Shown here one piece after another: positions 45,676 through 54,615 of a DNA stretch of 64,000 bases (position 1 is the stretch's first letter; every line of letters begins with the position of its first letter). The notes below the pieces were generated by a model. The model made no database searches, was not told the DNA's origin, and saw only the letters and a list, made by a program, of their open reading frames with translations. The stretch comes from Alteromonadaceae bacterium (lineage in GTDB: Bacteria > Pseudomonadota > Gammaproteobacteria > Enterobacterales > Alteromonadaceae): positions 59,028 to 123,027 of the forward strand of contig JABSOI010000016.1 of assembly GCA_013216015.1 (NCBI GenBank), read 5' to 3'. The position numbers and the translations under genes were made by a program.

Positions 45676-46347
45676 ATGTCTGTAGCACTGTTAGAACGAA
45701 TTACTGTCGAGCCAAAATCAACGGCCACGGCTTGTGTTATCTGGTTGCATGGTTTGGGGGATTCAGGAGCTGGTTTTGCCCCAGTCGTTCCAGTATTAGG
45801 TTTACCACAAGATCATAGTATTCGCTTTATTTTTCCACATGCACCAGAGCAACCAGTAACAATTAACCAAGGTTATGTAATGCGTTCGTGGTACGACATT
45901 AAAAGTATGGATTTGGATGGCAGAGCTGATATGGCAGGGGTGCTTGAATCGGAAATAAGCGTTCGCGCATTGATAAAAGAACAAATTGATGCTGGTATTC
46001 CCGCAAATAGAATTGTTTTAGCTGGTTTCAGCCAGGGAGGAGTTGTCAGTCTTTTTACCGGTTTGCGATACGCGGAAAAGTTAGCGGGTATTATGGCTTT
46101 ATCATGTTATTTGCCTTCGTCAGATAAATTGCCTTCTGAGCTGAGCGAGAATAATAAGGCAACGCCAATTCTACAGCATCACGGAGATCAAGATGACGTT
46201 GTCCCTGTGTCCGCAGGAAAAATGGCCCATGATGTACTAAAGGCTGGCGGATATAATACCCAGTGGAAAACCTATGCAATGCCTCATAGTGTCTTGCCTG
46301 AGCAGCTAAAAGATATCGCACAATGGTTATCGAGCCGATTAACATAA
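45676..46347 (+). CDS. Carboxylesterase, phospholipase/carboxylesterase family
   Basis: 223 residues, alpha/beta hydrolase of the Abhydrolase_2 group (acyl-protein thioesterase-like). Seen: VIWLHGLGDSGAGFAP (22-37), RSWYDIKS, nucleophile GFSQGG (about 117-122), Asp in HGDQDDVVP and His in AMPHSV. No signal peptide, so cytosolic. Cleaves short acyl esters or thioesters; the substrate is unknown. Ribosome site GGGAAG. Confidence 0.92.
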   Translation: MSVALLERITVEPKSTATACVIWLHGLGDSGAGFAPVVPVLGLPQDHSIRFIFPHAPEQPVTINQGYVMRSWYDIKSMDLDGRADMAGVLESEISVRALIKEQIDAGIPANRIVLAGFSQGGVVSLFTGLRYAEKLAGIMALSCYLPSSDKLPSELSENNKATPILQHHGDQDDVVPVSAGKMAHDVLKAGGYNTQWKTYAMPHSVLPEQLKDIAQWLSSRLT

Positions 46348-46496
46348 GCAATATTTAGTTACATTTGTGTATCAATGTTCACAAATATTTATGATCCAGG
46401 ATACAAAGTGATACATTCGCACTGATAGTGATACGTCTTTTATTGAATTCTTTGGTTAAGATGAACTCATCAAAATAAGACGTTTCAGGAAAATAC

Positions 46497-47435
46497 ATGG
46501 AAAATATATATCAACCAATATTAATTAGTTTCGTTTCAGCCAGTTTTTTATTCGCATCGCCTGCTTTATTGGCTAATCCTCATGTTGAAAAAGACGAAAA
46601 ACACGAAAAACATGAGAAACATGAGAAGGATAAAAAAAATAAATCCTATGATGACCATGACCATGACCATGACCACGATATAGATTTTAATTTCGATGGT
46701 AATCCAAGAGATGGGTTTTATTTAGGTCTTAGTGCTATTACTAGTGACGGAGATGATTTTTTTCTTGCGGAACATGATAAGTCTGAAGTCGAATTTGATT
46801 TAGACGTCAGTTACCGAGTTCAGTTTCTTGGTTTGTTTATTGAATCGCCTGGTTTAAGTTCACGCCGACTTCATGGCTTATATGCGACACCAGCATGGGG
46901 ATTCAACTTCTATAATAGTGATATTTGGTCCTTGGATTTATTTTATGAAACAAGTACAAAAGGTATTGATGGCTTAGAAGGGATCCAGAACCGTAGAAAA
47001 GCTAAAAGAGGTGGTTTACGGGCGACTGGATATTTTGACAACAGTCAATTACAAGTTATTTTAACCCCTTATAGTCCTGATAATGCAGAAAATGATGGCA
47101 TAGAAGCCTCTATATCTTATGGTCATAACTGGCAATTTAAAAACTGGAATTATTATGCCAATGTCGGGGTGCACTATCGTTCAGAGGAAATATTAGATTA
47201 CTCTCAGGGACAAGGCTATGTTCAAGTTAATGAAGTTCAAGCTAATGAAGAGTTTTCTTCCGGTGATGGCATAAGTACCTCGGCAGAAATTGGTCTGGAG
47301 TATCCAATAACTTCAGATTGGGTGTTCGGTAGTTTTGTTGCCTACAGGACATTATCAGACCGTGTGGTAAAAAGTCGTCAAGACGATGTCAGTGATGGTT
47401 ATAAAGCTGGCTTTTTACTCACTTATGTTTTCTAG
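46497..47435 (+). CDS. MipA/OmpV-family outer-membrane protein with His-rich segment
   Basis: 312 residues. Signal peptide ending near ALLA, then a charged stretch at about 28-65 with KHEKHEKHEK and DHDHDHDHD repeats, then a beta-barrel of the MipA/OmpV type (GFYLGLSAITS, PAWGFNFYNS, final aromatic F). The histidine/aspartate run is a likely metal-binding segment. It is encoded by 9-bp and 6-bp DNA repeats. First gene of a four-gene set with DUF3019, response regulator and kinase. Confidence 0.9.
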   Translation: MENIYQPILISFVSASFLFASPALLANPHVEKDEKHEKHEKHEKDKKNKSYDDHDHDHDHDIDFNFDGNPRDGFYLGLSAITSDGDDFFLAEHDKSEVEFDLDVSYRVQFLGLFIESPGLSSRRLHGLYATPAWGFNFYNSDIWSLDLFYETSTKGIDGLEGIQNRRKAKRGGLRATGYFDNSQLQVILTPYSPDNAENDGIEASISYGHNWQFKNWNYYANVGVHYRSEEILDYSQGQGYVQVNEVQANEEFSSGDGISTSAEIGLEYPITSDWVFGSFVAYRTLSDRVVKSRQDDVSDGYKAGFLLTYVF

Positions 47436-47447
47436 GATACGAGTTTA

Positions 47448-47897
47448 ATGAATAAGCTTAAAATAAAACATTTGCGGGAAAAGAGGCTGATCAGAGCAAT
47501 AACAACCAGATGGATGCTGATGGTGATGATGGGGTTTACCTTGTCGTCGCTGACCGCTCAAGCAAATACCATAACATCTGAGCCATTATTAAAGATAAAT
47601 CCAGAGCAATGTGTGGCATTACTGCAAGGACAAGAATGTTATGTCACCATTGAACTCAACTGGCAAGTGTCAACAACAGGTGATTATTGCATATTTTCAT
47701 CTCAGCAGACAGACGCCCTAAAATGTTGGACACAGCAGAATAAAGGTGATTTGAAGCGGGAGTTTATGGCGAAAACCAATATTCTTATTTTTTTGAAACA
47801 AAAACGTAGTCAAGTAATATTGGCTGATGCAGAAGTGAAGATGGCTTGGGTTCATAAGAAAAAAGGAAAGCCCCGCATGGCGTGGCGTATGTTCTAA
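47448..47897 (+). CDS. DUF3019 protein, exported
   Basis: 149 residues. Signal or anchor segment around 20-40 (MLMVMMGFTLSSLTAQA), then LLKINPEQCVALLQGQECYV, CIFSSQQ and LKCWTQQNKG: four cysteines that would form two disulfides, and a strongly basic end. Matches DUF3019, usually found beside MipA/OmpV and a two-component system in Alteromonadales. Twelve bases after the MipA gene. Function unknown; probably a periplasmic partner of the sensor. Confidence 0.88.
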   Translation: MNKLKIKHLREKRLIRAITTRWMLMVMMGFTLSSLTAQANTITSEPLLKINPEQCVALLQGQECYVTIELNWQVSTTGDYCIFSSQQTDALKCWTQQNKGDLKREFMAKTNILIFLKQKRSQVILADAEVKMAWVHKKKGKPRMAWRMF

Positions 47898-47979
47898 TTT
47901 TCACACCAGTTCCATTCTTAAATGGAATTGGTGTTAGCACAAACACTAAGTTTTAGTAAATACAGAGGATTACTGGTAA

Positions 47980-48711
47980 ATGTCAACTCAAACCCTTCCC
48001 CATATCTTACTGGTAGAAGATGATATTGCTTTAGCCGAATGGATAGCTGATTACCTGTCAGCCCGTGACTTTCAGGTTACAACGACAGGTCGTGGCGATG
48101 ATGCGGTTCAGTTAATCACTCAACTGAACCCTGATCTTGTGTTGTTAGATGGAATGTTACCGGGTATGGATGGTCTGGATGTCTGTAAAACGGTCAGGCC
48201 AGAGTTTGAAAATCCGATCATTATGTTAACAGCCCGAGATGAAGAAATAGATGAAGTATTGGGTCTTGAAATGGGTGCTGATGATTATATCACCAAGCCG
48301 GTTCGTGCCAGAGCGTTGTTGGCCCGGATTCGTTTGTTGTTACGTCGTCAGGAAAAAATGACCAATCGGTTAAATGATGATATTCAACCGTCTGAGCCCT
48401 CTGATCGAATACAATTTAATGGTTTGATCATTAATCTTCAGGCGAGAAGTGTTGCACTTGATGATGAGTTAATAAATTTATCGTCAAACGAATTTGATGT
48501 TTTGTGGTTTTTAGCACAAAACGCAGGGCAATTAGTATCACGTGAACAGTTGGTAAGCCATTTACGGGGTTTTGATTATGACGGTTTTGATCGCTCTATC
48601 GATTTGCGAATTTCACGGTTGCGTAAAAAATTGAAAGATAGTCCATCTGAGCCTTTTAGGATCAAAACAATTTGGGGCAAAGGTTATTTATTTGCCAAAG
48701 ATGTTTGGTAA
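47980..48711 (+). CDS. Two-component response regulator, OmpR type
   Basis: 243 residues. Receiver domain with acid pocket EDD (13-15) and phospho-acceptor Asp57 in LVLLDGMLPGMDG, Thr in LTARDE and Lys in YITKPV; C-terminal winged helix (LSSNEFDVLWFLAQNAGQLV, IDLRISRLRKKLKD, TIWGKGYLF). Paired with the kinase 45 bases downstream and likely to control the MipA-DUF3019 genes upstream. Confidence 0.95.
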   Translation: MSTQTLPHILLVEDDIALAEWIADYLSARDFQVTTTGRGDDAVQLITQLNPDLVLLDGMLPGMDGLDVCKTVRPEFENPIIMLTARDEEIDEVLGLEMGADDYITKPVRARALLARIRLLLRRQEKMTNRLNDDIQPSEPSDRIQFNGLIINLQARSVALDDELINLSSNEFDVLWFLAQNAGQLVSREQLVSHLRGFDYDGFDRSIDLRISRLRKKLKDSPSEPFRIKTIWGKGYLFAKDVW

Positions 48712-48756
48712 TTGCTTGTTTCTTTTTTCTCATGTGATTAGCAAAAAGGGTGATAA

Positions 48757-50076
48757 ATGCGAACATTAACACTATCTCTGTTAAGTGTTGTATTACTAGC
48801 CACTATTGGCTTAGGCTGGATGTTTGATAATTTCTATAATCAATATGCTGAACAGACAAAGGTCCAACAAAAAGATGCCATAACGGTACTGGAGCAACTT
48901 GGAGGTAATATAGCCCATTCACTTGACGGTTTGCCTGATCGTGAGTTGTTTTTGAATAAATGGCAAAAACGGTGGCAGGAAGACGGTCTATATCGTATTA
49001 ATATTATCTCCCTTGATAACTTCCCAATGCCGGAAAAACTGCTTGATAATGTAAAATCTGGTCAGCCATTATTGCTGGAAACCGATGATAGTATTGCCAT
49101 ACATTATTTTTTACCTGCCAGTGATGAACTCTTTATTTTAAGCACTCCACCGATTATAGTCGAGCAAGCGGGTAGTTTTACCAATTTCTTATTAACCAGC
49201 TTATTCTATCTGGCGATGTTATTCTTGGTGTTTTTATGGCTTTATCCACTGGCACGTCGATTATTAGCATTACGCAAAGTTGCAAAATCTTTTGGCGAAG
49301 GCAAACTTGAGCAACGCATTGATGTTGGCTCTATTTCTTATATTCGTGATTTAGAAATCGAGTTTAATCATATGGCGCAACGCATTGAAGATCTGGTAAA
49401 CGATGTAAAGTTACTTAGTAGCGCAGTTTCTCATGACTTAAGAACTCCACTTGCCCGAATACGTTTTGGTATTGATACCTTGCAGGAGGAAGATGATCCT
49501 GTATTGAGAAAACGTTTTGAACAAAGGATCAGTGATAACGTTAACGAAATGGTTGAGCTGGTTGAAACCTTGCTAAATTATGCCCGGTTAGATCAGGCAA
49601 TGCTAGAATTAGACAAAAGCAGCGTGAAGTTATCACATTTGGTTGCCAGTTGTATTAGAAATAAAGCGGATGATAATATCACGATTAATTTTTTATCTGG
49701 TCACAGCAATGCACAAGTTTATGGAGATTCAGCCTATTTGATGATTTTAGTCGGTAATATTATTCAAAATGCAATTCAATACTGTAATAGTATAATTGAA
49801 GTTGAACTTATAGAAAAAGATGGCCATGTTCTGTTGATTGTCTCTGACGATGGCAAGGGAATAGCACCAGAGCAACGCCAGCAAATATTAAAACCTTTTA
49901 TTCGCGGTAAAGATAACGAACAAAACGTGAAAGGTTACGGTATGGGGTTAGCAATAGTAAAACGTATATTGGAATGGCATCAGGGTGAAATCAAAATAGA
50001 TGACGCTTCAACCTTGTCTGGGGCAAAGTTCACTATTAGTTTGCCTAAATTTGAAAGTGTTGATGAGTTTGGGTAA
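48757..50076 (+). CDS. Sensor histidine kinase
   Basis: 439 residues. Two membrane helices (5-24 and about 140-163) enclose a periplasmic domain of about 115 residues; HAMP follows (ARRLLALRKVAKSFGEGKLE), then the HisKA site His226 in SSAVSHDLRTPLARI, N box GNIIQNAIQY, G1 SDDGKGIAPEQR and G2 KGYGMGLAIVKRI. Related to the RstB/QseC group. It phosphorylates the regulator upstream; the His-rich MipA neighbour suggests a metal or envelope signal, which is inference. Confidence 0.94.
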   Translation: MRTLTLSLLSVVLLATIGLGWMFDNFYNQYAEQTKVQQKDAITVLEQLGGNIAHSLDGLPDRELFLNKWQKRWQEDGLYRINIISLDNFPMPEKLLDNVKSGQPLLLETDDSIAIHYFLPASDELFILSTPPIIVEQAGSFTNFLLTSLFYLAMLFLVFLWLYPLARRLLALRKVAKSFGEGKLEQRIDVGSISYIRDLEIEFNHMAQRIEDLVNDVKLLSSAVSHDLRTPLARIRFGIDTLQEEDDPVLRKRFEQRISDNVNEMVELVETLLNYARLDQAMLELDKSSVKLSHLVASCIRNKADDNITINFLSGHSNAQVYGDSAYLMILVGNIIQNAIQYCNSIIEVELIEKDGHVLLIVSDDGKGIAPEQRQQILKPFIRGKDNEQNVKGYGMGLAIVKRILEWHQGEIKIDDASTLSGAKFTISLPKFESVDEFG

Positions 50077-50090
50077 CTTTGGAGGTTAAT

Positions 50091-50540
50091 ATGGAAATAA
50101 GTAGAGAATTTTTTTTACAAGCTGCAATTGAAGAGGCAAAAAAAGGTTTGGCACAAGGGGGTATTCCAATAGGCTCTGTGCTGGTTATTGACAATAAAAT
50201 TGTCGGCCGTGGACATAATCAAAGGGTACAAAAAGGCAGTTCAGTATTACATGCTGAAATGGACTGTTTAGAAAATGCAGGGCGTATTAAAGCTGCTGAC
50301 TATCGTAGGGCAACGCTATATTCAACTTTATCTCCTTGTGATATGTGCAGTGGCGCAATGTTGCTCTATGGAATAAAAACAGTCGTTGTTGGAGAAAATA
50401 AAACATTTCAAGGTCCAGAAGAATATGTTAGATCCAGGGGTGTTGATGTACAGGTGGTTGATAATCATGAATGCTGCCAGTTGATGGAAACTTTTATCGA
50501 AAAAAATCCTGAACTGTGGTTTGAAGATATTGGTGAGTGA
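50091..50540 (+). CDS. Nucleoside/cytosine deaminase
   Basis: About 149 residues. Zinc-dependent deaminase: GGIPIGSVLVIDNKIVG, HAEMDCLENAGR (zinc His and catalytic Glu) and STLSPCDMCSGAMLLYG (two zinc Cys). The C-terminus (ENKTFQGPEEYVRSRGVDVQ, NPELWFEDIGE) matches fungal-type cytosine deaminase Fcy1 more than TadA. Converts cytosine to uracil, which the reductive pathway at 55-64 kb could use. ATG 50091 chosen with GGAGG five bases upstream; it nearly follows the kinase gene. Confidence 0.88.
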   Translation: MEISREFFLQAAIEEAKKGLAQGGIPIGSVLVIDNKIVGRGHNQRVQKGSSVLHAEMDCLENAGRIKAADYRRATLYSTLSPCDMCSGAMLLYGIKTVVVGENKTFQGPEEYVRSRGVDVQVVDNHECCQLMETFIEKNPELWFEDIGE

Positions 50541-50605
50541 TATATTAATAGTAACCACACCTTGTGCAACCTTATTGATATAGAAAATTTAATTGTTTAA
50601 TTGAG

Positions 50606-50624
50606 TTTCCAAGTGGTTTGGGTA
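50606..50624. repeat. Lone end of MITE-like family 2
   Basis: TTTCCAAGTGGTTTGGGTA matches the terminal repeat of the element at 45389-45615. No second end is visible nearby. It lies in the spacer 50541-51139, which has no gene. Confidence 0.6.
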
Positions 50625-50723
50625 TATGAGGCTTGAAGTCATTCACCGTTGAATGGGATCACTAAAAGCAGTCCCATTTTCCATTTCTAATAATTGTCGG
50701 TTTCTACCATTGCTGACATTATC

Positions 50724-50765
50724 ACTGGTGACTGGTGACTGGTGACTGGTGACTGGTGACTGGAG
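50724..50765. repeat. Heptanucleotide array ACTGGTG x 5
   Basis: Five exact ACTGGTG units followed by ACTGGAG. Confidence 0.95.
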
Positions 50766-50940
50766 CTGAATTAGGATTAGCTTTTTTGTATAGGTAACGC
50801 TGAATAACTAACAACTACTGTATTAATATCCTTGTGATAACGTCCAATACAAGAACACACAATTTTAGTAGTTTTGACTGAATTAGTTATTCTACAGCCT
50901 CAACACTAAACTATTCTCAGAATATCATATAAGAGATATA

Positions 50941-51098
50941 TACCCATCACCATTCAAAATGCAGGTTTTGATTCGTTTAAAAAACATATTTACTGCGTTC
51001 TGAATCTTAAATAAGAATAACTTATCCGGCGAATCAGCGTCTTGTAACTATGCTTTTTAATTCACCTCAAATTCCCGCATTTTGAAAGGTAACGGGTA
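50941..51098. mobile_element. MITE-like element, family 1 subtype A
   Basis: 158 bp, TACCC...GGGTA, flanked by TA. Reverse complement of the mocR-inserted copy (9322-9480) with one one-base indel and no other difference. Confidence 0.92.
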
Positions 51099-51139
51099 TA
51101 TTCCTCTTCTTATATCGTCTGTATTGAAGCATTAGTAAT

Positions 51140-52018
51140 TCATTGGAACACCGACTGGATCCCTTTGTGAATAGAAATACCAACGACAGATTCATGTGTT
51201 TCACCTTCAAAAATTTTAAACTTCAACTGCAAATCTGAATAGTTTCTACTGTTAATTTTCTCAATCAATTTTCTGGTATTATCAATCATCCCTTGAGGGC
51301 CACTTACAAATTCCTTAGAGCCAACAGAAAAAAATACTTTCTTAGCCATATTTTTATATTGGCTTGCGTATTTTTCTTCAAACTCAAAAGTTACTGCGTC
51401 GTCCCACCATAGTGAAGGGCTGGCAATAACGTAACGGTCAAAAGAATTACTATGGTTAAACAAAACGTACAAGCCAAACAAACCACCAAATGAGTGCCCA
51501 ACTAAGGTCTGATTGTTTTTATTGACGTTGTAGGTATCATTGATTAAAGGTTTAACTTCATTGTTGATAAAATTCAAAAACTCTTTTGCATGACCGCCTG
51601 AGGCAGAAGTTGACGCTTGCATCCAGTTGTTATCTGAAGTTGGTGTGAGATCACGGGTATAGCCCAAAAAGGATTCTATTGGATTACCTTCTTTGTCTGC
51701 AAAATCAATCCCGACAATGATCTCTCTCGACACTTCAGCTACATGGCGCATCGTCGCAGCCATCACCGCATTTGGGCGGCTATTCAGCACGTAGATAACC
51801 GGATATTTGGGAAACTGAAATTCCGATTCTTTGGCCTGATATGCTTTGGGTAGAAAAACATCAATTAAATAATGCTGTTTCAATTGCTTTGAATACAACA
51901 AATGAGTAACTGTACTGCGCAACGAAACTGGACCTGTATTTTCTTCTTTGCCGGCACAGCACCAAGAAATAATGATGAGCAAACTGAGCCATATTTTTTG
52001 ATACATTTTTACTTTCAT
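51140..52018 (-). CDS. Exported esterase, Fes/BesA-like alpha/beta hydrolase
   Basis: About 292 residues from ATG 52018. Signal peptide with a double Cys at its end (IISWCCAGKEE), possibly a lipoprotein, though the lipobox is atypical. Alpha/beta-hydrolase of the esterase D / siderophore-esterase type: YPVIYVLNSRPN, DLTPTSDNN, nucleophile GHSFGG and IASPSLWWDD, final His in EGETHES. Substrate unknown. It may close the GntR-ABC operon, but a repeat-containing spacer of about 150 bases separates it from the gene upstream. Confidence 0.85.
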   Translation of the reverse strand: MKVKMYQKIWLSLLIIISWCCAGKEENTGPVSLRSTVTHLLYSKQLKQHYLIDVFLPKAYQAKESEFQFPKYPVIYVLNSRPNAVMAATMRHVAEVSREIIVGIDFADKEGNPIESFLGYTRDLTPTSDNNWMQASTSASGGHAKEFLNFINNEVKPLINDTYNVNKNNQTLVGHSFGGLFGLYVLFNHSNSFDRYVIASPSLWWDDAVTFEFEEKYASQYKNMAKKVFFSVGSKEFVSGPQGMIDNTRKLIEKINSRNYSDLQLKFKIFEGETHESVVGISIHKGIQSVFQ

Positions 52019-52065
52019 AATCAATTCACCAATCGGTTTCCTAATATTAATAATTATTTACTGTC

Positions 52066-52144
52066 CGTCATTCCCGAGGTGAATTAATCGAGGATCTAGA
52101 GTTTACGCTTAGAAATCTCGGCTTAAGTGACTACCACAATGACG
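52066..52144. repeat. Extragenic repeat with CGTCATT / AATGACG ends
   Basis: 79 bp starting CGTCATTCCCGAG and ending CAATGACG, with an internal CGAG...CTCG pair. This form is common for scattered extragenic repeats in marine gammaproteobacteria. Only one copy is in the window. Confidence 0.5.
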
Positions 52145-52165
52145 TATGCGCATGGGTTTGTTGAA

Positions 52166-52954
52166 TCATTGGTTTTTTACAAGCGCTTGAATTTCCGACG
52201 GTAAATCAAATGCATTTCCCGCAAGGTCGTCGTAAGAAACAGAATTTATTTCTATAATAGTTTCAACGCCGTTTTGTGAACTAGAAATTCTCCTTACTGT
52301 TTTCAAGCCGTCTAATTCGACGTAGCTACTTAGGCGAATTTGCGTAGGCACCTTACCCATAGCGCCAAATTCCATCCTATCCATACCACTCAGCAAACCA
52401 GTTTCTTTGGAAAAATACAGGTAGCTCTCCTCGCCTTTAGCATTTAAAAGAAAAACTCTAAATTGTTCACCACCATCAAATGTCACCACATCGACTGTTT
52501 TCTGTTTAATTGCACCTTTGCCTAACTGTAAATTATCCCCGTAAAAATTGGCTTTCGCGATCATTGCCTGCAAGGCCTCTCCGTCTAAAACCTTATTGCC
52601 CGACATGGCATCCATACTCCAGCCTACTGACCCGTTGAACCCCGAGCGATTAACCCCAAACTTTCCTAAGTCGACAGTTGTTGTCATTTTGTTAGGCGCC
52701 GCTGCAACTATGTTTAAATTCCCTTCAATACCAAAGGCCTTGATAAACAATTTGCTAGTAATGGTTCGTTTGGTGTAAGCCCTCAGAGATTTTCCTCCTC
52801 CAATAGCTTCAATGTGTTTTGCAAATAAAACACTCACAAGTGGCAGGTTATTGTCCGCCGTATCTTCAACGGGTTCGCTGTATGCATTAATGGTAAAGGC
52901 CAATGTTGCCGCCAAAAATAAAGATCTGCTAAGATATTTCTTGAATATGTACAT
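52166..52954 (-). CDS. Exported LolA-like-fold protein
   Basis: 262 residues with a signal peptide (MYIFKKYLSRSLFLAATLAF). The mature part (HIEAIGGGKSLRAYTKRTIT, GNLNIVAAAPNKMTTTVDLG, GFNGSVGWSMDAM, LYFSKETGLLSGMDRMEF) resembles the outer-membrane lipoprotein-sorting/LolA-like fold, a half-barrel that shields lipid chains. Lies 78 bases downstream of the ABC permease gene, so it may deliver or receive the transported compound. Exact family not recognised. Confidence 0.7.
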   Translation of the reverse strand: MYIFKKYLSRSLFLAATLAFTINAYSEPVEDTADNNLPLVSVLFAKHIEAIGGGKSLRAYTKRTITSKLFIKAFGIEGNLNIVAAAPNKMTTTVDLGKFGVNRSGFNGSVGWSMDAMSGNKVLDGEALQAMIAKANFYGDNLQLGKGAIKQKTVDVVTFDGGEQFRVFLLNAKGEESYLYFSKETGLLSGMDRMEFGAMGKVPTQIRLSSYVELDGLKTVRRISSSQNGVETIIEINSVSYDDLAGNAFDLPSEIQALVKNQ

Positions 52955-52984
52955 GGTATAAAGTCCCTCTATTTGAATCGTATA

Positions 52985-53041
52985 AAAACTAAATAAAAAC
53001 TAAATAAAAACTAAATAAAAACTAAATAAAAACTAAATAAA
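52985..53041. repeat. 11-bp array ACTAAATAAAA x 5
   Basis: Five tandem units directly at and beyond the 3' end of the permease gene; the stop codon of that gene lies in the last unit. Confidence 0.93.
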
Positions 53042-53710
53042 ATCTTGCTTTCTAAATTGCGCCATCACTGTTAATAGCGGAATAATAATACTGAGTAGTA
53101 CTTGCGCAATCATAACGCTGTACACCGTATTATTCCAAACAGCTTGGCTGCCCCACACATAGCTGCCGACAGATTCAAAATAAACGACTGTCCAAAGATA
53201 AGCGGGTGTAGCAACGCTTAAGGTTACGGCTGTAACAGCGGTATAACCGACGGATTTAGTGATAATACAAACTGACAGTATCAACGAATAGACAGGTAAA
53301 ATAGCCAGCAAAACCATCGACATCATTGGCAAACTGCCCATGGGTAATACGCCGCGCGAAAATGTTACATACAGACAAGCAGCACAAAGTAATGTCCACA
53401 TAACATAAAATACCAGCTTGTTTACTATTAACTTAGCCACGATATACTGCCTAAAGCTTAAGGGTAGACTCATAATAAATATCTGTGTGCCCTTTACACT
53501 ATCGAACAGCACAGTGTGCATCATAATGTGAATTCCCCCTCCGGCTATTGCGCTCATTAATAAACTAAAACCTATATTCGCTGCTACTAGGCCAGGGATA
53601 AAAAATGCAATCAAAATGCCGAATACAGCAGCAAGCAACCACAATAAAATTGCAGTCTGGTTAATTTTCAAATCTTTGCTGACGAGTTTGTATACTATGG
53701 AGTGAGTCAT
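53033..53710 (-). CDS. ABC-type permease, six-helix membrane protein
   Basis: 225 residues, about six membrane helices (for example ILLWLLAAVFGILIAFFIPG and MSMVLLAILPVYSLILSVCI). Overlaps the ATPase gene by 4 bases, so it is its membrane partner, an ABC-2-like half. FIMSLPLSFRQYIVAKLIVN resembles the cytosolic coupling part of YtrC/ABC-2 permeases. Substrate unknown. With a GntR (YtrA-like) gene upstream the set recalls ytr-type operons that answer cell-wall stress. Confidence 0.82.
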   Translation of the reverse strand: MTHSIVYKLVSKDLKINQTAILLWLLAAVFGILIAFFIPGLVAANIGFSLLMSAIAGGGIHIMMHTVLFDSVKGTQIFIMSLPLSFRQYIVAKLIVNKLVFYVMWTLLCAACLYVTFSRGVLPMGSLPMMSMVLLAILPVYSLILSVCIITKSVGYTAVTAVTLSVATPAYLWTVVYFESVGSYVWGSQAVWNNTVYSVMIAQVLLSIIIPLLTVMAQFRKQDFI

Positions 53711-54602
53711 GCCTTTAGCCCCTTTGCATATTGCACATTACTTAGAAAAATTTCTTCCAAGGTTAATCGTTCAATCGCTTCAACTTCTAGTCCCGCATCG
53801 GTAAATTTCAGAGGAAGACTGTCGTCAAAGTCATTGACAACTATCGACGACAATTTGCCACTTTGTTGAACCTCTTTGATATTGGTCAGTTCGGGAAGTT
53901 TTATATTGTTTCTATTTATCAAACGTATACGCCGCCAACTATCAAAATAAGCTTCCTTGTCTTTAGATTCCACAATGCGGCCATCGTATAGAAAGGTTAT
54001 ATAGTCAGAGATTTTCTCTACATCTAAGGTATTGTGGGAAGAAAATAAAATTGAATTCGTTTCATCTTGCATAGCATTCATCATTTCATCGATTACATCC
54101 ATTCTTACCGCTGGATCCAAACCCGTGGTCGGTTCATCAAATACCAACAATTTTGGTCGCCTGGCTAATGCCAGCAACAAGGTCGCTTTGACTCGCTGTC
54201 CGTGAGAAAGGCCTTTAACTTTTTGCTCTTTTTTAAATCGAATCGTTTCAACAAAGTCGTTGCGTAGTTTTCATCCCATGAAGGAAAAACCGATTTAATA
54301 AAACCCATATGAAAAGCTATGGTCTCGGTTTCATATAAACGCATATCTTCGGATACAAAGCCAATATTCAATTTTGCCGCGACTTGATCTTTTGGCATGG
54401 CATTGCCTAATACTTCTACCTGACCACTATCGGCTGCGACCAAGCCCATAATAATTCGCAAAATGGTGGATTTTCCAGCGCCGTTTGGGCCAACTAAGCC
54501 CATAACCGTTCCTTGCTCTAAAGTCATATCAATATTTTTCAATTGAAAGTGAGGGTATTGTTTGTTGATCCCCACACACTGCACTGCCAAGGGTATATTC
54601 AT
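53707..54602 (-). pseudogene. ABC ATPase split by a one-base frameshift
   Basis: Frame 1 (54602 to 54165) has Walker A GPNGAGKST and a Q-loop region, and then runs into nonsense (ends ...KRPCCWH). Frame 2 to 53707 has the end of the signature, Walker B LLVFDEPTTGLD and switch His in FSSHN. Between them, the minus-strand A6 run (54229-54234) read as A7 gives LKKEQKVKGLSHGQRVKATL, the complete signature motif. A single base is therefore missing. The ATPase would be dead, with neither half complete, unless the run is a read error or is corrected by slippage. GntR gene upstream and permease downstream are intact. Confidence 0.88.
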
Positions 54603-54615
54603 TGTTAACTCCTTA

